Shown: piece by piece, positions 57,958-64,000 of the stretch
How the letters are laid out: each line of letters starts with the position of its first letter
Position numbering within the stretch: the stretch's first letter is position 1
Assembly (NCBI GenBank): GCA_016716715.1
Contig: JADJVE010000001.1
Location: forward strand, 372,001 to 436,000
Direction: 5' to 3'
Length of the DNA: 64,000 bases
Origin: Acidobacteriota bacterium
GTDB lineage: Bacteria; Acidobacteriota; Thermoanaerobaculia; UBA5066
Translations under genes and position numbers: made by a program
The notes under the pieces: generated by a model
The model's input: only the letters and a program-made list of their open reading frames with translations
What the model was told of the DNA's origin: nothing
Database searches by the model: none

Positions 57958-58883
57958 AAGTTGAACCACTGCGTCGGGTGGGCGCGTACGACGCCCTCCA
58001 GGTCGGCGGCTACGCGGCTCATGATGCGGCGCGCGTCCTCCTCGGGGGAGAGCGATTCGTCGGCGGCAAGCGGCGCACCCCAGACGTTGAAGTACGAGCC
58101 GTCGGGGTTGCGCAGAAAGAAACCCGGGAGGATCTCGCACTTGCAGAAGCGAGCGAGGAGGGCCGGCGAACGCAGAAAAGGCGTGGCGCGGCCGAAGTAG
58201 GAGACGACCACCTGGTCCTCCGGATAGGCGCGGTCGACCAGCAGCGCCACGGCGCGCCTCGCCTCCACCGCCGAGCGCACCCGGAACGCCGTGGCCATCG
58301 AGGAGCCGATGTCGATCGACTCGACGCCGAGGCGAGCCCTCAGGCTCAGGCGCATTTCCTCGACATCCGGGTCGAGCTCCGGCTGGCCGACGACCGCCGG
58401 CGTCAACTCGTGCCCGCGCAGCGTCACGGCGCCCATCTCCCAGTTTCCGACGTGCCCGGTCACCAGGAGAAAGCCCCGGCCGTTCCGGCTTACCCTGGCC
58501 AGCATGGCGGCGTCCGCGTCGAACGACGTGATCTTCGGGACGAAGGCCTCGCTCCGCAGCCGCCAGACGTCGATCACGGACCTGCCGTACTCGAAAAACA
58601 GGCGACGCGCCAGGCGGCGCGCCGCGGTCTCCGAAACGCCGAGCGCGATGCGGAAGTTCGCGCGGGTGCCCTCGAGCGTTTCGCGCATGAGGATCATCGC
58701 AAGGCTGTTCACGACGAGCGAGATGCCGTGGAGGACCGGCAGAGGCAGCCAGCGGGTGCCGAACCTGAGCCCCTCGTACACGAAGCGGTTGGACAGGCCG
58801 TGCGTGACCCATTTTCTGCGGCCGCGTGGCGCGTCGTGAGCGGGCTCGGTCGGGCCGGCCCCCGACGTCGCTGGCTTCCGCAT
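57906..58883 (-). CDS. LpxL/HtrB-family lipid A acyltransferase-like protein
   Basis: 325 residues from ATG 58883 with one N-terminal membrane segment. The catalytic motif is LLVTGHVGNWEMGAV (H-x4-E), followed by VALLVDRAYPEDQVVVSYFGR and TPFLRSPALLARF, as in lysophospholipid/lipid A acyltransferases. The final HPTQWFNFYRFWKDG is typical. It implies acylation of lipid A or another membrane lipid. It starts 11 bp after the upstream membrane gene. Confidence 0.87.
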   Translation of the reverse strand: MRKPATSGAGPTEPAHDAPRGRRKWVTHGLSNRFVYEGLRFGTRWLPLPVLHGISLVVNSLAMILMRETLEGTRANFRIALGVSETAARRLARRLFFEYGRSVIDVWRLRSEAFVPKITSFDADAAMLARVSRNGRGFLLVTGHVGNWEMGAVTLRGHELTPAVVGQPELDPDVEEMRLSLRARLGVESIDIGSSMATAFRVRSAVEARRAVALLVDRAYPEDQVVVSYFGRATPFLRSPALLARFCKCEILPGFFLRNPDGSYFNVWGAPLAADESLSPEEDARRIMSRVAADLEGVVRAHPTQWFNFYRFWKDGSDSGRVHAP

Positions 58884-58894
58884 CGTCCCGCCCG

Positions 58895-59254
58895 TCAAGT
58901 CCGCGGAGACTCCCGGTAGCGCGTCAGCAGCCAGACGACGAGGATGGCCACGCCCGCACCGACGAAAAACGTTCGCGCGGGCGAGCCGGCGCTCGCGCCG
59001 AGCATGCGCGGCATCGCGAGCACGAGGACGACGCCGGCGACGAGCTCGACCGCGCCATGGACCGGAAACGGGATCACCTTGACGAGGCCGAGCGGAAAGC
59101 GCGTCAGAAGCGTCATCAGGAGATGGACGACTGCGAGCCCCCAGGCGACGGCGGCCACGTACCCGCCGAGACCGAAGAAGAACGGCGCGAGAAGGAAGAC
59201 GCCTACGGTGACGAGATCGAGAAACCCATGGAGACGCGCGCTCAGGAGGTTCAT
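58895..59254 (-). CDS. Small polytopic membrane protein of unknown function
   Basis: 119 residues with four predicted membrane helices (LVTVGVFLLAPFFFGLGG, AAVAWGLAVVHLLMTLL, AVELVAGVVLVLAM, TFFVGAGVAILVVWLL). It resembles SPW-repeat/DUF-type proteins found in many genomes. ATG 59254 is chosen because GATAAT (59266-59261) lies 6 nt upstream; a longer frame reaching 59350 would overlap the DUF1003 gene. Confidence 0.7.
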   Translation of the reverse strand: MNLLSARLHGFLDLVTVGVFLLAPFFFGLGGYVAAVAWGLAVVHLLMTLLTRFPLGLVKVIPFPVHGAVELVAGVVLVLAMPRMLGASAGSPARTFFVGAGVAILVVWLLTRYRESPRT

Positions 59255-59264
59255 GGACTCATTA

Positions 59265-59897
59265 TCATCCGTCGCCGCCGAGGTCCTCTGTGGCTTTTTC
59301 GAGAGGCTTCGATCGCTTGTCCGGCACGCCGCGCTCATCCAGTGCGGCACGCACCAGATCGGGATTCATGGACTGTCGAAGCGCAACCGCCTCGGGATCA
59401 TGGCGATTGCCGACGTTGGGCAGGTCGCGTCTCAACTCTTCCAGCAGGGCGATGAGTTTCGCGGCCTTCTGCTCGGTCAGGAGAGTCACCTTCAGGTCCA
59501 GGTGCGCCCGCTGTTCTTCGAGCCTGGCGAGCCTGTTCTGCCTGGACAGGACCACGGTCGCGGTCAACAACGCCCCCAGGCCGACGATCCCCTGCAGCCA
59601 GAAGAACGGCGCCGGGTCGATTTGAACCATGCCGAGCCCGCGCAATGCAACATTGACGACGACCCAGAGCGCGACGAAGGCCAGTATGAAGCCGAGAAAG
59701 AGAGGCTGCCCGACGAGGTGGCTGATGCGCTCGAGAAGCCGCTGCGAGGGCGACATCTTCTGCTCTTCACGCGCATAGAAATCCAGGACGGTCTCGATGT
59801 TCTGGCTGGTCTGGTCGCGTTCGGATTCGAATGGCGCGCCCTGATCGTCCGTCGGCGGCCCAGACGGGACGACTCCGGATCTCACTTCTCCGGCCAC
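59265..59897 (-). CDS. DUF1003-domain membrane protein
   Basis: About 210 residues. DUF1003 features: ISHLVGQPLFLGFILAFVAL (first helix), DPAPFFWLQGIVGLGALLTATVVLSRQNR (second helix, in pieces), and a charged C-terminal coiled coil (EEQRAHLDLKVTLLTEQKA). The start is uncertain: GTG 59897 avoids overlap with a small gene at 59926-60006, while a longer frame reaches ATG 60116. Function unknown. Confidence 0.8.
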   Translation of the reverse strand: MAGEVRSGVVPSGPPTDDQGAPFESERDQTSQNIETVLDFYAREEQKMSPSQRLLERISHLVGQPLFLGFILAFVALWVVVNVALRGLGMVQIDPAPFFWLQGIVGLGALLTATVVLSRQNRLARLEEQRAHLDLKVTLLTEQKAAKLIALLEELRRDLPNVGNRHDPEAVALRQSMNPDLVRAALDERGVPDKRSKPLEKATEDLGGDG

Positions 59898-59925
59898 ATG
59901 CCCGGCACCCGTGCCGCCTCCGTCT

Positions 59926-60006
59926 TTACCCGCGCCTGCTGTTCCAGTAATAGCCGCCGCCTCCGAACAGGAAGAGCAACACGACGATGATGAGGATGGT
60001 TTCCAT
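59926..60006 (-). CDS. 26-residue single-pass membrane peptide (DUF3309-like)
   Basis: ATG 60006 is preceded by GGGAGGG 7 bp upstream. The peptide is METILIIVVLLFLFGGGG, then YYWNSRRG. It is hydrophobic with a poly-glycine end and a positive tail, like the tiny DUF3309-type membrane proteins common in soil bacteria. It overlaps an extension of the DUF1003 frame. Confidence 0.6.
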   Translation of the reverse strand: METILIIVVLLFLFGGGGYYWNSRRG

Positions 60007-60224
60007 GGTTTATCCCTCCCTTCTCGAGAGACACAGAGCACGAGCCGTGCCGGTCGAGTTACCGTGCGAAACAGGTGGAAACGACCGTCGAGAGCACTTT
60101 CCCTCGTCGTCGCCATCGCCGGTTCGGTAAGGATTGCAGCGGCCCTTGAAGCCGGGGTGCTCCGGTCACGCCACCGGGTACGACCCCGACCGGCAGGAGC
60201 GACCCATGGCTATCATTCCGTCCC

Positions 60225-61695
60225 ATGGAAGAACGCAAGACTCCGATCCTCAAGACGTTTCCGTCGGTCTTCTGGGTCGCGAACGTCATGGAGCTGTTCG
60301 AGCGGGCGGCCTACTACGGGCTGAACTCCGTTCTCGCGGTTTACCTCTCGAACCCCGCGGCGAAGGGCGGCCTCGGGTTCCCGGAGCAGTCGGTCGGATT
60401 CCTGCAGAGCCTGATCTACGCCTGCAACTACGTCGTGCCCATCGCCGGCGGCGCGCTGGCGGACCGGTACGGCTACCGGCGGATGCTGCTCTTCGCGTTC
60501 GCGATGCTCTCGACCGGGTACTTCGCGGCGGGATACGTCACCTCCTACGGCGTCGTCTTCGCGGCCCTCCTCCTCATGGCGACGGGCGGCGGCCTCTTCA
60601 AGCCGATCATCTCGGGGACGATCGCGCGCTCGACGAACGACGAGAACTCCGGCTTCGGCTTCGGGGTCTACTACTGGATGATCAACGTCGGGGCGTTCCT
60701 CGCTCCGCTCGTCGTCAGCGTCCTCAAGGGTTTCTCCTGGCGCTGGGTGTTCATGGCCTCTTCGGCCTACTGCGCGCTCATGCTCCTGCCGGCGCTCTTC
60801 GCCTACAAGGAGCCGCCGCGGCCGGAGAACACGAAGAGCTTCGGCGACGTGGTCCGCGGAGCCGCCCTCGTCCTCGGGGACGCGCGCTTCATGCTGATGA
60901 TCGTCGTTTACTCGGGCTTCTGGATTCTCTACTTCCAGAACTTCGGGTCGGTCCTCTGGTACCTGCGCGACTTCGTCGACGGGACGCCGGTCGACAGGCT
61001 CTTCGCCTCGTTCGGCATCACGCTCAAGTTCGACTCCGGAGCACGTGACGGTCATCAACGCCGGCACGATCATCCTCTTGCAGATCGTCGTCAGCCGGGT
61101 CGTGAAGAACGTGCGGGCGCTTCCGACCATGGTCTCGGGGATCGCCTTCGGCGCCGTCGGCTTCCTCTGCCTCGCCCTCTCGCGCAACGTCTGGGTCTTC
61201 ATCCTCGGCCTCGCCGTCTTCTCGATCGGCGAGATGACCGCGCACCCGAAGTACTACAGCTACGTCGGGCTCGTCGCGCCCCAGGACAAGAAAGCCGTCT
61301 ACATGGGCTACGCGTTCCTCTACGGCGTGATCGGCTCGCTCATCGGCTCGAGCCTCGGCGGCGCGATGTATGCCGCGTGGCTGAAGCCGCTCGTGGGGCA
61401 GGGCGGGACCGAGGCGGCTACGCGCGGGTTCTGGCTCGTCTTCGTCGTCCTCGACGTCGCGGCGATGATCGGCCTCGTCGCGTATGACCGCGTCTTCGCG
61501 GCGGACACTCCCGCCACGAACGAGAAGGCCCGGAAGGTCATGGTGGGCGTCTACGCGCTGCTGCTCCTCGTCGGCGCGGCGTTCCTCGTGCGGTCGCTCT
61601 CCGGCCCCGAGATGTCGCCGCGGACGCTCGTTCAGGCCGTCATCATGCTGGCGCTCGGCGGCGGCGGCATGGCCGTCAGCCTCAGGCGGAGGTAG
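60225..61695 (+). CDS. POT-family (MFS) peptide transporter, one-base frameshift as read
   Basis: 489 residues if corrected. Proton-coupled oligopeptide transporter features: ELFERAAYYGLNSVLAVYL (the ExxERFxYY-type helix 1), GGALADRYGYRR, the PTR2-like segment GLFKPIISGTIAR, and about twelve or more helices in all. The first frame is sound to about 61037 and the second from 61039 (EHVTVINAGTIILLQ). One extra G in 61038-61039 explains the break. TATCAT lies 8 nt before the ATG. Confidence 0.8.
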
Positions 61696-61698
61696 CGC

Positions 61699-62430
61699 TC
61701 AGGCCGCGGTCGTCGAGATCGCGATCAGCCACTGCGCCGGGAAGTACGTGGCGTGGATGAGAGCCTGCGCGGCCGGGAATGGACGCCGGAATCGATTCCA
61801 GGCGAGGAGAGAGTCCGAGAGGACGAAGAGGGCGGCGCCGAGAAAGGCCTGAAGCGCTGAAGCCGCGTGAAGGTGCGCGGCCCGGCTGGCGGCCTGGCCG
61901 GCCATCACGAGAAGCAGCGCGACGTAGGCGACGACGTGCGGGCGCAGGCGCCGGGGGATGCCGGACCAGAGCGCGGGCAGGACGGCGCCGCCGGCGGCGA
62001 GGCAGAGGACGAAGGGCAGCGGCGGCGTGGCGAACGGGCTGTCCCGCGTGAACGCGAGGACGTAGCAGGCGTGCGCGAGAAGGAAGCTGAAAAGGCCCGA
62101 CCGAAAGCGGTCGGCCGGAAACATGAGGAAGATGTCGCCGAGGAGGGAGAAGAAGAGGCCGCCGAGGATCGCCGTCGCGTAAGGAGAGGAGAAGCCGGAG
62201 GGCCCGGTGGCGACGAGGAGGAGCAGAAGGGCCGTGGCGAGAGGCTTGAAGACGTATACGAGGGACCGGCGGCCGAGAGCGTGGGCCGCGACCGTGACCG
62301 TTGCCGAGACGGCGAAGCCCAGGCTGCAAACGACAGGGAATGTCAGGAAGGCTCCTGCCGGGATTCTATTCGTAGTCCCTCGGTTTTCTCGTCGAGTCGA
62401 ATCCCGCTCTGGCTCATTTGCCGTTGACAC
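61699..62430 (-). CDS. YhhN-family membrane protein (lysoplasmalogenase-like)
   Basis: 243 residues from GTG 62430 with about eight membrane helices after a 25-residue polar lead. The family pattern is ALGRRSLVYVFKPLATALLLLL, ILGGLFFSLLGDIFLMFPADRF and GAALFVLSDSLLAWNRF. Eukaryotic and Legionella relatives hydrolyse lysoplasmalogen; the bacterial role is less clear. The polar N-terminus may be an over-extension. Confidence 0.85.
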   Translation of the reverse strand: MSTANEPERDSTRRENRGTTNRIPAGAFLTFPVVCSLGFAVSATVTVAAHALGRRSLVYVFKPLATALLLLLVATGPSGFSSPYATAILGGLFFSLLGDIFLMFPADRFRSGLFSFLLAHACYVLAFTRDSPFATPPLPFVLCLAAGGAVLPALWSGIPRRLRPHVVAYVALLLVMAGQAASRAAHLHAASALQAFLGAALFVLSDSLLAWNRFRRPFPAAQALIHATYFPAQWLIAISTTAA

Positions 62431-62452
62431 GCTTGGTATTCGGGCCTAGGTT
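62424..62452 (+). promoter_or_regulatory. Near-consensus promoter of the 150-residue secreted protein gene
   Basis: TTGACA (62424-62429), 17-bp spacer, TAGGTT (62447-62452). A leader of about 44 nt ends with AAAAGGAG before ATG 62503. Confidence 0.7.
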
Positions 62453-62502
62453 GGGAGAACAAGACTGCGTCTCAAGTAAATCCGAAAAAAGGAGACCACC
62501 CG

Positions 62503-62955
62503 ATGGTTCGACGTCTGTTCGTGTCTCTCGCGATCGTCCTCGTCTCGCTCTTCGCTGCGCCAGCCCAGGCGCAGGAGCAGCAGACCAATCCCGCCGGGAT
62601 CTGGAGAATGACCTACTACCACGTGAAGCCCGGGAAGATGAACGACATGATGAAGGACCTTCGCGAGCACGCGAAGTCTTCGCTGGAGTTCTCCAAGAGC
62701 AAGGCGCGCATCAAGGAGTACAAGATCCTGACGAACCCGACTCCGGCGAGTCCGGAGGACTGGAACTACGCGATCGCGGTCCACTACGCGAACTGGGCGG
62801 CGTTGGATCCTAACGAGGCGTTCACGAAGGAGCAGGGCGAGTTCCTGGACAAGCACTATGGCTCGCGCGAGAAGCGCGACGCCGCCAACGCCCGGCGCCG
62901 GGAAATGCAGACGACGCTCCGCAGCGTGCTCGTGAACGAAGTCGAACTGAAGTAA
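62503..62955 (+). CDS. Secreted protein of unknown function
   Basis: 150 residues with a signal peptide ending at AQAQ. The mature part (WRMTYYHVKPGKMNDMMKDLREH, SPEDWNYAIAVHYANWAAL) has the alternating beta/alpha pattern of a dimeric ferredoxin-like barrel seen in secreted NIPSNAP/ABM-like proteins. A strong promoter and ribosome site suggest high expression. Function unknown. Confidence 0.7.
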   Translation: MVRRLFVSLAIVLVSLFAAPAQAQEQQTNPAGIWRMTYYHVKPGKMNDMMKDLREHAKSSLEFSKSKARIKEYKILTNPTPASPEDWNYAIAVHYANWAALDPNEAFTKEQGEFLDKHYGSREKRDAANARRREMQTTLRSVLVNEVELK

Positions 62956-63025
62956 CCCTCACGTCGGCCGGGGCGGGCTCGGGCGGCGCCGGTTTTCAAC
63001 GCGCCTTCGGGCCCGCTTTCCGCGT

Positions 63026-64000
63026 TCAGCGCTTCCGCCACCCCTTCGAGGGGCCGGCGTGGAAGAACTTCTCGGGCGTCATGACGCCGCCCTGCTTGAA
63101 GACGAGCCCGTCTTTCATGACGAACCGCACATCGCGCAGCGTGTCGACGTCCTCGAGCGGGTTCCCGCGCACCGCGATGAAGTCGGCCGCGAGGCCGGGC
63201 TTGATCGCGCCGCGCTCCTTCTCGACCTGGGCGCACGCGTGGCCCGTCGTCGTCATCGCCTTCAGGATCTCGGGCGCCGGGATCCCCGCGGCCTTCCACG
63301 TGAGGAGGAAGTTGATCGTCAGCTCGCCGCGGTTCATGTCGTTGCCGGTCTTGTAGTAATCCATGTCCGTCGAGAAGGTGACCTTGACGCCGTTCTTCCA
63401 CGCGCTCTTGAGCTGCGCGGCGTTCTTCTCCATGCCGTCCTTCGTCCCGTGGTACGGGGTGAAGGGCGTGTCCGTGGAGGCGAGGAAGATGCCCTTCTGC
63501 GCCATCGCCTTGTGGTGCGCCTCCGTCAGCGCCATCCCGTGCTCGATCGACCAGAGCCCGGCCTCGATCGCGCGCGTTGCGCCCTCGGGAGTCTGGACGT
63601 GGCCCGCCACCTTGAGTCCGCCCTTGGCCGCTTCGGTGACGAAGAGCTTCATCTCGTCCACCGTGTAGCCCCACGGCTTGCAGTCCACGCAGATCTTGAT
63701 GACCTTCGCGCCGAACAGCATGTTCTCGCGCACGGCCTTCACGATCTCGTCGGGCGTGTCGGCGTCGAGATACTCCGGGTAGACGATCCCGTGCTGCTTC
63801 GCCATCTCGGGCGTCGGCCAGAACTGCCCGCCCTTGCCGCCGATGATGAGGCCCGAGTTGATCATCGTCGGGCCCGGGATCCAGCCCTGGTCGATCGCGA
63901 CGCGGTGCGCCGTGTCCGTGTAGAGCGCGTTGTTCCCGAGGTCGCGCACGACCGTGAAGCCGGAATTGAGGAGCTGGATCCCGTTCGACGCCGCCTGGAT
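63026..64000 (-). CDS. Exported-type amidohydrolase, N-terminus beyond the window
   Basis: 325 residues visible, open at the right edge: the frame continues upstream of GTG 63949 as NSGFTVVRDLGN, so the true start is off-window. Motifs are VIKICVDCKPWGY (metal-bridging Lys), VAGHVQTPEGATRAIEAGLWSIEHG (two His) and FSTDMDYY (catalytic Asp). Substrate unknown; relatives are Xaa-Pro dipeptidases and imidazolonepropionase-like enzymes. The final residues GPSKGWRKR suggest a complete C-terminus. Confidence 0.85.
   Translation of the reverse strand: MQAASNGIQLLNSGFTVVRDLGNNALYTDTAHRVAIDQGWIPGPTMINSGLIIGGKGGQFWPTPEMAKQHGIVYPEYLDADTPDEIVKAVRENMLFGAKVIKICVDCKPWGYTVDEMKLFVTEAAKGGLKVAGHVQTPEGATRAIEAGLWSIEHGMALTEAHHKAMAQKGIFLASTDTPFTPYHGTKDGMEKNAAQLKSAWKNGVKVTFSTDMDYYKTGNDMNRGELTINFLLTWKAAGIPAPEILKAMTTTGHACAQVEKERGAIKPGLAADFIAVRGNPLEDVDTLRDVRFVMKDGLVFKQGGVMTPEKFFHAGPSKGWRKR

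Overview
This window is a very G+C-rich bacterial chromosome segment with tightly packed genes on both strands. It carries many GTG starts, 1-4 bp start/stop overlaps and very short intergenic gaps. No insertion sequence, phage gene, CRISPR array or rRNA is visible, and no stretch longer than about 280 bp lacks a gene. The gene mix suggests a free-living aerobic heterotroph of an Acidobacteriota-like lineage. Pointers are an eno-ftsB pair, a tandem ThyX-like protein, a receptor Ser/Thr kinase, DUF4230 and TM2/GYF proteins, and several secreted amidohydrolases and peptidases. This placement is inference; no marker in the window fixes the phylum.

Layout. 1-5400: a GltD-like Fe-S/FAD oxidoreductase (cut by the left edge) and a hemerythrin-type iron-sulfur repair protein, each preceded by the same ATGAC-N4-GTCAT palindrome; then an N-acetylglutamate-synthase-like protein, an NhaR-like regulator, a ribosome hibernation factor and a carbonic anhydrase. 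5355-10700: a DUF2062-methyltransferase fusion, carbamate kinase, an AraC regulator and envelope proteins. 10788-11402: initiator tRNA-fMet and a peroxiredoxin whose catalytic cysteine codon is TGA, followed by a SECIS-like hairpin, so a probable selenoprotein. 11399-19644: FtsB-like protein, enolase, phosphohexomutase, CAP-domain lipoprotein, double ThyX protein, a three-gene nucleotidyltransferase module and a cysteine desulfurase. 19657-32107: cupredoxin, receptor kinase, amidohydrolase, radical SAM protein, cysteine synthase and several secreted or membrane proteins of unknown role. 32112-38757: uridine kinase, M28 peptidase, the tyrS-tyrA-membrane protein-glycosyltransferase operon, gluQ and tRNA-Asn. 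38849-47327: PEP-mutase-like enzyme, serine hydrolase, Cys-rich secreted protein, RecQ, GT11 fucosyltransferase, a membrane glycosyltransferase and a wax-ester/TAG synthase. 47336-53824: an oxidative-stress-flavoured island (molybdopterin enzyme plus cytochrome b, glutathione peroxidase, fasciclin, SDR, renalase-like FAD enzyme, ECF sigma factor, two small proteins, lipocalin). 53944-64000: secreted proteins, a SPASM radical SAM enzyme, an LpxL-like acyltransferase, membrane proteins, a peptide transporter, a YhhN protein and the start-less end of an amidohydrolase.

The strongest biology is the Sec-peroxiredoxin and the ECF island. Four promoters in the island share an (A/G)TCC-N16/17-CGTA core, so the sigma factor encoded there may drive the neighbouring fasciclin, SDR, FAD-oxidoreductase and small-protein genes. 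A second genome-wide theme is a -10 hexamer placed 6-9 nt upstream of the start codon of many genes, which predicts leaderless mRNAs.

Caution: four genes (tyrS, a glycosyltransferase, recQ, a POT transporter) each contain one single-base frameshift. Because tyrS is normally essential, assembly indels are the likely cause, and reading frames elsewhere should be treated with that in mind.
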